A DNA stretch of 64,000 nt, taken from NCBI RefSeq assembly GCF_037892425.1, contig NZ_JBBKTT010000001.1, forward strand, positions 3,720,001 to 3,784,000. Direction: 5' to 3'. The DNA comes from Lacibacter sp. H375 (GTDB lineage Bacteria > Bacteroidota > Bacteroidia > Chitinophagales > Chitinophagaceae). Positions 44,243 to 53,400 of this stretch are shown here, piece after piece (position 1 is the stretch's first letter; each line of letters starts with the position of its first letter). The translations under genes were made by a program, and so were the position numbers. The notes under the pieces are model-generated. The model made no database searches, was not told where the DNA came from, and saw only the letters and a program-made list of their open reading frames with translations.

Positions 44243-45406
44243 ATGAGTCACATATTAATTATCGACGATGAGAAAGCAATCAGGAAAACATTAGGTGAAA
44301 TTCTTTCTTATGAAGGTTATAAAATTGATGATGCAGAGAATGGTGATGAAGGATTAAAGAAGATCAGAGAAAAAACATACGATGTTGTTTTGTGCGATAT
44401 CAAGATGCCCAAAGTAGATGGTCTTGAATTTTTAGAAAAAGCAAAAGAGATCAATCCGGATGTGCCGATCATTATGATCTCAGGTCACGGCACAATTGAA
44501 ACAGCTGTAGAAGCAGTGAAAAAAGGAGCATTTGATTATGTAGCCAAGCCACCGGATTTAAACAGGTTGCTCATCACCATCCGCAATGCAATGGATAAGC
44601 AAACGCTTGTAACGGAAACAAAGGTGCTGAAACGCAAGGTGAGTAAGGTGCAGGAGATGATTGGTGAGAGCAGTGCCTTGAAAAAAATAAAAGACACGAT
44701 TGAAAAAGTTGCACCTACAGATGCACGTGTGCTGATTACCGGTGAAAATGGTTCAGGTAAAGAATTAGTGGCGAGATGGATGCATGAAAAAAGCAACAGA
44801 GCTAACGGGCCAATTGTTGAAGTGAATTGCGCTGCTATTCCAGGCGAATTGATCGAAAGTGAATTGTTTGGTCATGAGAAAGGATCGTTTACCTCAGCCA
44901 TTAAACAGCGAATTGGCAAGTTTGAACAGGCAAATGGCGGAACACTGTTTCTGGATGAGATCGGTGATATGAGTTTAACTGCACAAGCGAAAGTGTTGCG
45001 TGCATTGCAGGAAAGCAAGATCACACGTGTGGGTGGTGAAAAAGATATTACTGTTGATGTGCGTGTGATCGCTGCAACAAATAAAGATTTGTTGAAGGAA
45101 GTGGAAGCAAAAAATTTCCGTCTTGATCTTTACCATCGTTTAAGTGTCATCATTATTCATGTTCCTTCATTGAACGAACGTAGAGAAGATATTCCGTTAC
45201 TGGCCGATCATTTTCTGCAACAGGTTGCTGACGATTACGGACAGGCGAAAAAAGCAATCGACAAAAAAGCAGTTGAAGCATTGCAGAAACATAACTGGAG
45301 CGGTAATATCCGTGAGTTCAGGAATGTAATGGAGCGTCTTGTTATCCTTTCAGGAAAAGTTATTTCCGAAGAAGATGTCTACAATTTTGTGATTCCAAGG
45401 GCATGA
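44243..45406 (+). CDS. Sigma-54-type response regulator without a DNA-binding domain
   Basis: 387 residues. Receiver at 1-120 with D8/D9, phosphoacceptor D52 (CDIKMPKVDG) and K102. AAA+ domain at about 138-375: Walker A GENGSGKE (167-174), Walker B LFLDEI (235-240), arginine-rich FRLDLYHRL and WSGNIREFRNVMERL. The GAFTGA loop that touches sigma-54 is GSFTSA here (214-219). The protein ends at IPRA directly after the ATPase; the Fis-type helix-turn-helix of NtrC-like proteins is missing. Both changes argue that it may not be an ordinary sigma-54 activator. No histidine kinase is nearby. Its end overlaps a hydrolase gene by four bases. Confidence 0.9.
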   Translation: MSHILIIDDEKAIRKTLGEILSYEGYKIDDAENGDEGLKKIREKTYDVVLCDIKMPKVDGLEFLEKAKEINPDVPIIMISGHGTIETAVEAVKKGAFDYVAKPPDLNRLLITIRNAMDKQTLVTETKVLKRKVSKVQEMIGESSALKKIKDTIEKVAPTDARVLITGENGSGKELVARWMHEKSNRANGPIVEVNCAAIPGELIESELFGHEKGSFTSAIKQRIGKFEQANGGTLFLDEIGDMSLTAQAKVLRALQESKITRVGGEKDITVDVRVIAATNKDLLKEVEAKNFRLDLYHRLSVIIIHVPSLNERREDIPLLADHFLQQVADDYGQAKKAIDKKAVEALQKHNWSGNIREFRNVMERLVILSGKVISEEDVYNFVIPRA

Positions 45407-46053
45407 GCCAATCAATTTATTGCATCAGCGGTTTAGGAGCCGATGAACGGGCTTTCGCCCGGCTTCAGTTGCCGGGTTATGAACTTCATTATATCAAATG
45501 GATAGATCCTGAGCCGAATGAGTCGTTTGCTGATTATGCCAAACGTATGAGCAGTTTCATTACAGAACCTGAACCTATCATTATTGGTTTGTCATTTGGT
45601 GGCATGCTGGCTATTGAATTAACAAAGCTGATCAATGTAAAAAAACTTATCCTTATCTCATCTGTTAAAACAAGAAATGAAGAACCTTGGTGGATGCGTA
45701 CTGCGGGCAAGCTAAAACTACATCAACTCATCAAGCCACAACCTCATCCTTTGCTTTACCCAATCGAAAATTATTTCCTGGGTACGCATACAAAGCCTGA
45801 GAAGATGCTGGCCAATCATTTCAGAGAAACTGTTAATAAACAATATCTCAAGTGGGCCATTCATCAAATTGTGAACTGGAACAATGTAACAATTCCTGCT
45901 AATTGCCTACATATCCATGGAAATGCCGATAAACTGTTCCCGATCAGGTATGTGAAGGCTGATTATGTAGTTGATAAAGGCGGACATTTTATGGTATTTA
46001 ATAAAGCTGAGAAGATCAGTCGTATTATCTCCGATGAACTAAAACGTAGTTAA
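45403..46053 (+). CDS. Alpha/beta hydrolase
   Basis: 216 residues. The nucleophile elbow is GLSFGG (serine in the G-x-S-x-G position) in IIIGLSFGGMLAIELTKL. An acid region around HIHGNADKLFPIR and the final histidine in DKGGHFMVFNKAE complete a plausible catalytic triad. Esterase, thioesterase or lipase activity is possible; substrate unknown. The gene overlaps the response regulator by ATGA, so both are made together. Confidence 0.85.
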   Translation: MSQSIYCISGLGADERAFARLQLPGYELHYIKWIDPEPNESFADYAKRMSSFITEPEPIIIGLSFGGMLAIELTKLINVKKLILISSVKTRNEEPWWMRTAGKLKLHQLIKPQPHPLLYPIENYFLGTHTKPEKMLANHFRETVNKQYLKWAIHQIVNWNNVTIPANCLHIHGNADKLFPIRYVKADYVVDKGGHFMVFNKAEKISRIISDELKRS

Positions 46054-46102
46054 CAGATACAGAATATTTCAGGGGCAATTCGGGCTGCAAAACCGAAACC
46101 CT

Positions 46103-46110
46103 TACTTTTG
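46103..46110 (+). promoter_or_regulatory. Bacteroidota -7 box for lepB
   Basis: TACTTTTG is an exact TAnnTTTG match 22 bases before the ATG at 46132. Confidence 0.45.
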
Positions 46111-46131
46111 TGAGCATTAAAAAAAGAGAGC

Positions 46132-47679
46132 ATGTCTTTAAACGAGTTTCTTTGGATTTTTTACATCAACCTTTTCCTGGTTTTGTTACCTGCTATTGGC
46201 TTATATGGCATGTTTAAAAAAGCCGGTGTGGAAGGATGGAAAGCATTTGTGCCTTTTTACAACGTATGGATCATGGTTGAGCTGGCAGGGATGAAACGTT
46301 ACTGGTTTTACCTGCAGTTTATTCCAATCGTGGGATGGTTCATCACCATTGCTATATTGATCGATTTTGTAAAAACGTTTGGAAAGTTTTCTTTTTGGGA
46401 ACATACGTTAACTGTACTGGTACCAATTCTTTACTTCAGCTATATAGGTTTTAACAGCACAGACAAATATTTAGGAGCTGATACTGCTCACAAACATAAA
46501 AAATCTACCATTCGTGAGTGGATTGACGCCGCCATATTTGCTATTGTAGCTGCCGGTTTAATTAGAATGTTTGTGTTTGAAGCCTATGTGATTCCAACGC
46601 CATCTATGGAACGTTCGTTACTGGTAAATGACTTTTTGTTTGTAAGTAAAACAGCCTATGGTACACGTGTACCAAACACTCCATTAGCTTTCCCATTAGT
46701 GCATCACACATTTCCGGGAATCAAAACCAAATCATACCTCGAATGGATTAAGCTTGATTACCGCCGTTGGTTTGCAAAACCGGTTAAGCGGAATGATGTG
46801 GTGGTGTTTAACTTGCCAGTAGGCGACACCGTTATTAACGACGAAGTAAATTTCGGATCGAAAGTAACTTATTACGATGCGATTCAGATGGCCGGTGGCG
46901 ACAGAAACCGTATCTGGAATGATTACGGTGATATCATCATCACTCGTCCCGTTGATAAGCGTGAGAACTTTATTAAACGTGCTGTTGCGGTTGCTGGAGA
47001 TACGCTTGAAATAAAAAATGGAGTAGTGTATATCAATGGCAAAGTGAACGATATTCCAAAAGGTGTTCAAACAAATTATTACTTAAGAACAAAAGGGCAG
47101 CCACTTGATTATACCATGCTTGAAGAAGAATATGGCATCAGGGAAAGTTTGCGTGAAGTAACACAGGCTCCCGGCCTGGGTAATAATGTGTACGAGATAT
47201 TCCTTACCCAGGAACAGTTCGATATTTTCCGCAAGTTGCCTTACGTAGATTCGATTGCACCATTTGTATCAACTTATTCAAATAATGGCCCAACAATGGG
47301 GGGCGATGTGTTTCCTAACGATACTACTTATTGCAAATGGACACTTGACAACTTCGGACCATTATATATCCCTAAAAAAGGAGCAACTATCCAGCTTACT
47401 CCTGAAATTTATAGCCGCTATGAACGTGTCATCCGCACATATGAGCACAATGATTTTGAAATGAAAGGTGGCAAGTTCATTCTCAACGGTCAGCCTGCCA
47501 ACAGCTACACATTCAAGATGAGTTATTATTGGTTGATGGGTGATAACCGTCATAACTCCCTCGACAGCCGCTATTGGGGCTTTGTGCCGGAAGATCATGT
47601 GGTAGGTAAAGCATCGCTCATTTTCTTTAGTTGGGACGGCGGGCCACGCTGGAAGAGGATTTTCCGTTCAATTAAATAA
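46132..47679 (+). CDS. lepB: Signal peptidase I, long Bacteroidota type
   Basis: 515 residues, about twice the length of the E. coli-like core. The first 115 residues hold several membrane helices (a DUF5684-like region, GVEGWKAFVPFYNVWIMVELAG). The catalytic domain begins near 125: nucleophile S158 in IPTPSMERSLL, general base K282 in NFIKRAVAVAGD, and box E at MGDNRHNSLDSRYWG. Large insertions separate the boxes, as in other members of the phylum. It removes signal peptides at the outer face of the inner membrane. Confidence 0.95.
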   Translation: MSLNEFLWIFYINLFLVLLPAIGLYGMFKKAGVEGWKAFVPFYNVWIMVELAGMKRYWFYLQFIPIVGWFITIAILIDFVKTFGKFSFWEHTLTVLVPILYFSYIGFNSTDKYLGADTAHKHKKSTIREWIDAAIFAIVAAGLIRMFVFEAYVIPTPSMERSLLVNDFLFVSKTAYGTRVPNTPLAFPLVHHTFPGIKTKSYLEWIKLDYRRWFAKPVKRNDVVVFNLPVGDTVINDEVNFGSKVTYYDAIQMAGGDRNRIWNDYGDIIITRPVDKRENFIKRAVAVAGDTLEIKNGVVYINGKVNDIPKGVQTNYYLRTKGQPLDYTMLEEEYGIRESLREVTQAPGLGNNVYEIFLTQEQFDIFRKLPYVDSIAPFVSTYSNNGPTMGGDVFPNDTTYCKWTLDNFGPLYIPKKGATIQLTPEIYSRYERVIRTYEHNDFEMKGGKFILNGQPANSYTFKMSYYWLMGDNRHNSLDSRYWGFVPEDHVVGKASLIFFSWDGGPRWKRIFRSIK

Positions 47680-47712
47680 AACCTTATATTTGATACCGAG
47701 CTTTTATGATGG

Positions 47713-47740
47713 ATCCTCCGACATGTTCGGGGGATTTTTT
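47713..47740 (+). terminator. Terminator of lepB
   Basis: ATCCTCCGA at 47713-47721 pairs with TCGGGGGAT at 47727-47735 (one G-T) around CATGT, followed by TTTTT. Confidence 0.8.
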
Positions 47741-47826
47741 GTCTTTTACCTTTTCTGAACGGTTCTTGCCAAAGTATCTGATGAGGTAAAATGCCGGATG
47801 AAAGTTCGGTATTTAAATATGTGATC

Positions 47827-48312
47827 ATGGATAAACACGAGTATCATTTCGAGTACGAGGTGTACGATTCAATAGACGACCTCACAGAAGAAGATAAGTG
47901 GCTGCTTGATGAGGCGAGGGAAGTAACTCAACATGCGTATGCACCTTATTCCCGTTTCCAGGTAGGAGCAGTGGCCAAACTTAATAATGGAGAGATCGTT
48001 GCCGGTAGTAACCAGGAGAACGCTTCTTTTCCCGCCGGTCTTTGTGCTGAGCGTGTAGTGTTGGCTTCTATTTCTTCGCTTTATCCCAAAATGCCCATTG
48101 AGTCGATTGCTATCAGCTATTTCAACAACAATGGCGAAAGTAATCATCCCATTTCTCCCTGTGGCATTTGTCGCCAGGCATTGCAGGAGTTTAAAGAAAA
48201 GACCAAACAGCCGACACGGCTAATATTGGGTGGCATGCATGGTAAGGTATACATCATACCCGACGCAGCAATGCTGTTGCCATTATCGTTTACAAGTACA
48301 GATCTGAAATAA
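47827..48312 (+). CDS. cdd: Cytidine deaminase
   Basis: 161 residues from the ATG at 47827; an upstream ATG at 47791 overlaps the terminator region and is less likely. Zinc ligands C73 (in GLCAERVV with E75 as proton shuttle) and C112/C115 (PCGICRQ). HAYAPYSRFQVGAVA is the substrate loop. Deaminates cytidine and deoxycytidine in pyrimidine salvage. Confidence 0.95.
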   Translation: MDKHEYHFEYEVYDSIDDLTEEDKWLLDEAREVTQHAYAPYSRFQVGAVAKLNNGEIVAGSNQENASFPAGLCAERVVLASISSLYPKMPIESIAISYFNNNGESNHPISPCGICRQALQEFKEKTKQPTRLILGGMHGKVYIIPDAAMLLPLSFTSTDLK

Positions 48313-48813
48313 TCAGAAAAGGGAAGAAGATTTGCCCGCCATTTTAGCTTCATGCTCTAGTAACCATTGCTTACGGTGAAGTCCACCCGCATAGCCGGTT
48401 AACTTTCCATCAGCACCAACTACTCGATGGCATGGAATAATAATACCAATCGGGTTCTTTCCATTAGCCGATGCTGCAGCACGAATGCTTTTTACATTCC
48501 CCAAACGTTTGGCCATGTGCAGATAAGTAACCGTTTCGGCGTATGGTAGCTTCATGAGTTGATCCCATACTTTTTGTTGAAACGCCGTGCCTGCAGGCTG
48601 AAGTGGCAGATCAAACTGCTTCCTTCTTCCTGCAAAGTATTCATCTAATTGGTTGATAGTTGCTTTCAGAACAGACGATGTTGTGTTTGCTGTTTCTGCA
48701 ACCGAGATGTCATCACGAAACGATACAGTAGTCAAGTGTTCATCTTCCGACTCTAATAAAATTGTACCTATAGGTGAATTGTAATAAACAGTATGAAGTA
48801 ATTCGTCAGCCAA
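48313..48813 (-). CDS. ogt: Methylated-DNA-protein-cysteine methyltransferase
   Basis: 166 residues. Acceptor C128 in IIPCHRVVGADGKLTGYAGGLHRKQWLL. There is no Ada N-terminal zinc domain, so it is a stand-alone repair protein for O6-alkylguanine. The only possible start is a TTG at 48813, in the overlap TTGGCTGA with the stop of the preceding gene, which points to translational coupling. The stop lies directly next to the convergent cdd stop. Confidence 0.93.
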   Translation of the reverse strand: MADELLHTVYYNSPIGTILLESEDEHLTTVSFRDDISVAETANTTSSVLKATINQLDEYFAGRRKQFDLPLQPAGTAFQQKVWDQLMKLPYAETVTYLHMAKRLGNVKSIRAAASANGKNPIGIIIPCHRVVGADGKLTGYAGGLHRKQWLLEHEAKMAGKSSSLF

Positions 48814-49144
48814 TTCTTCCTCCGTTTTGAACCTTCTTATCCGGTGTTAGCAAAATAACTTCTTTGTTTTCGTCATACACACCCAATACCAAACACTCGC
48901 TGAAGAAATTAGCAATTTGTTTTACGGGGAAGTTTATAACAGCAACGATCTGTTTTCCGATCAACTCTTCTTTGTTATAATGATGTGTTATTTGTGCCGA
49001 TGAACGCTTAATACCGTGTTCACCAAAATCAATGGTTATTTGATAAGCAGGTTTTCTTGCATTGGGGAAATCAGTTACTTCAATAACAGTGCCTGCACAA
49101 ATTTCTACTTTTTCAAAATCGGTCCATGTAATCAATTCACTCAT
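48806..49144 (-). CDS. CsaA-like tRNA-binding domain protein
   Basis: 112 residues from the ATG at 49144, which overlaps the preceding stop as ATGAGTGA. ICAGTVIEVTDFPNARKPAYQITIDFG and IKRSSAQITHHYNKEELIGKQIVAVINFPVKQIA are the OB-fold of CsaA and of the tRNA-binding domain; FFSECLVLGVYDENKEVILLTPD is the usual end. CsaA was described as a chaperone for export and binds tRNA. The three genes of this unit overlap and are probably made in fixed proportion. Confidence 0.9.
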   Translation of the reverse strand: MSELITWTDFEKVEICAGTVIEVTDFPNARKPAYQITIDFGEHGIKRSSAQITHHYNKEELIGKQIVAVINFPVKQIANFFSECLVLGVYDENKEVILLTPDKKVQNGGRIG

Positions 49145-50018
49145 CCGATTCATTTAATTGTGCGGCAAGTGAGAGAAGATCGTTTTTCTTATAGGCATTC
49201 TTTTCATTGTCAAAACACTTTGCATATTCTTCCAGCATACGTTGTATGATGCGTTTGTTGTTAAGTGGTTTGAAATAAGAAGCAGTAGGAGGTACGCTGA
49301 TGCGTTTGAAATATGTTTCAACATCCTTGTGCGAAAAAATTTGTCCGGAAGCTCCATCCATATAAAACTGGATATGTTCAGGCGGAAATTCACTGTTGGT
49401 ATTATTTTCCGGATCATCATCAAAGTAAGCCAGTATAAACTGGCGTGGGATGTTGATCATGTACAGATTAATATCAAGCAGGCTTGCCATTGAAAGAAGC
49501 AAAATGCCAATCGGTATGGCATTGCCTTTTTTCACTTCCACCAGTTTATGAACAAGAAAATCATCAGGGTGACTATAATTGATCTCTGTGCCTTTGATCT
49601 TGTAGTAATTGAAAAGAATATTGTTAAGCACATTCACTTTCTCAAGAGAAGTAAGAAAACTATTGAGCTCAAGCCACACGTTCCTGCGCATTTTCTCGAG
49701 CTCCTGGTAATATGTGAGCAGGTTAAGATCGGGATATTGATAGCGACTTACGAGCAAAGCACCGGTGAACAGATCGTGTTCTTTATCATTTGCCCATGCT
49801 TTCAGGTCCATTTGCAAATCACGGAAATGAAGGCTATGGATGAGCATTTCAATACGCTCCTGCGTATATTCATCAGCCGTTGTTTCCCATAAATGTTCAA
49901 GGTTAGGGATGATCTCCTTACCAAGTGAAATGATTTTTTCACTCACTTGTGAATACACTTCATCATCGGGATCGTCAATGAGGTGGAGAAGGGCGGCTAT
50001 TTCTTTTGTTTGTTCCAT
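49137..50018 (-). CDS. Transglutaminase-like (SirB1 type) protein
   Basis: 293 residues. The first 100 residues are helical (IDDPDDEVYSQVSEKIISLGKEIIPNLEHLWE looks like a HEAT-like repeat). The middle has the SirB1/Transglut_core2 pattern (DDFLVHKLVEVKKGNAIPIGILLLSMASLLDINLYMINIPRQFILAY). The catalytic cysteine of true transglutaminases is replaced by I/P in the GNAIPIG segment, as in most SirB1 proteins, so no peptidase activity is expected. First gene of a three-gene overlapping unit. Confidence 0.85.
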   Translation of the reverse strand: MEQTKEIAALLHLIDDPDDEVYSQVSEKIISLGKEIIPNLEHLWETTADEYTQERIEMLIHSLHFRDLQMDLKAWANDKEHDLFTGALLVSRYQYPDLNLLTYYQELEKMRRNVWLELNSFLTSLEKVNVLNNILFNYYKIKGTEINYSHPDDFLVHKLVEVKKGNAIPIGILLLSMASLLDINLYMINIPRQFILAYFDDDPENNTNSEFPPEHIQFYMDGASGQIFSHKDVETYFKRISVPPTASYFKPLNNKRIIQRMLEEYAKCFDNEKNAYKKNDLLSLAAQLNESDE

Positions 50019-50408
50019 TACATGGGTTTCGGTAATCTAACGCTGTAAATCTGGATTTTAAATTGCAAAAACTGTTGAACATTACTAAAAAAAGTTGTTC
50101 ACAACAGTGTGAATGAATAAAGTTGGAGGCTGATGCAGCGGAAAAATACCTCTATTAGGTAGTATCACTTAGTCATGACTGAGGTTAGCACGAATTTTTG
50201 AAACAAAGCATATACAATTGTTCATAAGACAATTTAACTGAAGTATTCTTGCATGACCAACAGTAATCCAATACCGAAAAACCAATCGGCGAAAGCCACT
50301 TTAAATCCAATGAAGGCCTGTTTTTGAATCCTGGCCCTATGAACCAACCAAGCTGGCTTCTGTACCTTAAGAGAACGGATAAGAAACAGAATAATTTTGA
50401 AGCAGCAT
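50019..50408. other. Gene-free region
   Basis: About 390 bases with no convincing coding frame. A short palindrome TTCACA-ACAG-TGTGAA lies at 50098-50113. No RNA gene or promoter is recognised. Confidence 0.5.
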
Positions 50409-50437
50409 AAAAATCCCCCGGATAACGGGGGATTTTT
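50409..50437. terminator. Bidirectional terminator after the hybrid sensor gene
   Basis: AAAAATCCCCCG at 50409-50420 pairs exactly with CGGGGGATTTTT at 50426-50437 around GATAA. It lies 35 bases past the minus-strand stop at 50472. Confidence 0.9.
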
Positions 50438-50471
50438 TATTTGATCAGTTTTATTCTAAGGTTGTGATGTT

Positions 50472-53400
50472 TCATTGCTGTTCGTCTTTATTAACACCTG
50501 CGTATTCACTAGGAGTTTTTCCAAACTGTTTTTTAAACTCCCTGCTGAAGTATTTACGATCGTTATAGCCAACATTATAAGCCACTTCATAAACGGTCAT
50601 ATCGGTTTGTTGTAGCAGCTGTGCAGCTTTCTTCAATCTCAATGATTTCACAAATTCATTCACCGACATATTTGATACGGCCTTGATCTTCTTGTAAAGG
50701 ATAGGTGGACTCATTGCCACTTTTCTTGCCAGTTTCTCTACACCAAAATCAGGATCATCCATATGTTCATCCACCAACTGCATCACTCTTGTTAGAAACT
50801 CTTTGTCAACAGTATTTACAAATGCATCAGCAACTGTTTCTGTTGTTGCGGTTGTTTCAGGTGCTGCAATGATCTGTTGACTGAATTTTTCTCTCAGTTT
50901 TTCACGTGCTGCCAGCAGGTTACGCACATTCAGTTCAAGTATTTTTTTACTGAATGGTTTTGTAATATAGATGTCAGCACCGGTTTCCAATCCATTTACC
51001 TGGTCGTCCTGCGAACTTTTAGCAGTAAGTAAAATCACAGGTATATGACTCGTACGCTCATCGGTTTTTAATTTGGTACAAAGCGTAAATCCATCCATCT
51101 CAGGCATCATCACATCACTGATGATGAGATCCGGTATCAGTTCAACAGCAGTGTTCCATCCTTGCAGCCCATCTTCGCAGGCTATTACATTGTATTGATC
51201 AATGAATGTTTCCTTAACCAGGCTGCGTAATTCCGCATTGTCTTCTGTAATTAAAATACTGAATTGTTTTTCTCTCGGTGTTTCTGCTGTCGTAATTGGC
51301 TGATGGGCTGCCTCAACAGGTACAGATTCAATAACCGTTGTTTTAACAACAGGATTTGTTTCTGTAAGATTAGGCGTTTCGAAGTGCCGATTGCCTTGCA
51401 GTAATGTAACCTTGAAAACAGTTCGACCTTCTTTTCCGTTCAACGATTGTTCACTCTCAACGCCGATTGTTCCTTTATGCAGCTCCACTATATTTTTCGA
51501 CAAAGCCAAGCCAATTCCATAACCTGTGTTTTGCAAGCCATGTTCTGCCACCTGGAAGAAATTGGTAAACAGTTTATCCAGATATTCGGGTGCAATACCT
51601 TTACCATTATCTGTGACAGAAATATTCACCCTATTATCTTTCCGTTCCACCATTAAAGAAATTCGCCCACCTTCATGCGTGAACTTAAATGCATTTGCCA
51701 ACAGGTTAAAGAACACTTTCTCCAGCTGTTCCTTGTCAAAATACACAGGAATATCTTCAGCATCATGAATAAAGGAAACATGAATATGCTTTGCTGCTGA
51801 TATTTCCTGGAAGCTGCTGCAAATATCCTGAAGGAAGGGGATCAGGTTGTGCCTTTCAAAACGTAAGTTTAAATGATTAGTCTCTGCTTTTCGGAAATCC
51901 ATCAGTTCACTTACAAGTTTTAGTAGACGGTTGGCATTAGTTTTTACCTGGGTTAATTGCTGTTGAACAAACCCATCGTTTTGTTTTTTGTCGAGCAGTT
52001 TGTCAACAGGTGCCATAATCAACGTAAGATGTGTACGGATCTCATGCGATACATTGGTGAAAAAATTCAGTTTCACCTGGTGTAATTCATCTTCTTTCTT
52101 TAATAATGCACGAAGAAAGAAGAAACGAATCACTAAAAATAAAATGGCCGCAAAAGCAAGTATATAAATGCAATAGGCCCACCATGTAAGCCAAAAAGGT
52201 GGAAGTATTTTCAATTCAATTGATGCAGGCTGGCTCCACACGCCGTCATTATTAGCAGCTTTTACAACGAAGGTATAAGTACCTGAGGGGAGATTGGTGT
52301 ATGTGGCAGAAGCAGTTGTTACTTTGTTCCAGTTTTTATCAAAGCCTTCGAGTTTGTAAGCGTATTGATTTTTGTTGCTTTTAATAAAATTCAGAAGCGC
52401 AAATTCAATTGTAAATACATTCTGTTTGTGTGTGAACACAATGCGTTTCATTTGGTTAATGTTGCGATCAAGCAATCCGTCTTCACCATTAATTTCAACA
52501 TTATTATTGAATAGCCGCAAACCCGTAAACACAACCGGGGCAACATAGCTGTTGGTTTCAATATTGCCGGGAAAAAAGCTGGTAATGCCATGATAGCCGC
52601 CAAAGAAAAACTCACCCCGGCTGTCTCTGAGGTAAGAGTTGTAATTAAATTCATTGCCTGCAAGTCCATCGCTCACTGTATAGGTTTGAGCTGTTTTTAA
52701 AACAGGATCGTATTTGATCAATCCATTATCAGTACTGAGCCAAAAGAAACCATTGTCATCTTCCAGCAAACTGATGACATTTGTATTGGGCAAACCATCT
52801 TTCTCCGTATAGCGTACAAACTGTCCGTTACTGCTGTTATACATTGCTATACCGCCATAGCTTAGTGCCGCCCATATATTTCCTTTCTTATCCTGTGTTA
52901 TGGTATTGATGTAAAGATCATCGTTCAGCTCTTTCATGTTGTTGCCATTCACTACATACAAGCCAGGCGCACCACCAATCCACACTGCTCCTTGTGCATC
53001 ATTATAAAATGTTCTTGCCGTGATACCGTTTACAAATCCATTTATTGTACTGAACGAAAGGGGCGTAAGCTCTATCCCTTTTTTACTGAACAGATGCAAA
53101 CCGGAATTTGATCCTACCCATAGCCGTTCGTTGTCATCTTCAACCAGCGAGATGATTTCAGAATGCAGTGTAGCAGCATCATTTTCCTTATACATGTAAC
53201 GTTTAAATTTATTTTGTCTGCGGTCGAGGACATTTAAGCCACCGCCATGTGTACCACACCAGATGTTTTGTTCTTTATCCACCAATACAATCTTTACCAA
53301 ATTCGAACCAAGACTTGCCGCATCGTTAATATCGTTTTTATAAACCGTAAACAAACCGGTGCTGCGGTTGTAATAATTTAAACCACCACCTTCGGTACCC

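Noticed and set aside
50098-50113. TTCACA-N4-TGTGAA palindrome as a CRP/FNR site
   Set aside because: The half-sites are in the reverse order and spacing of a CRP site, and no gene start is nearby.
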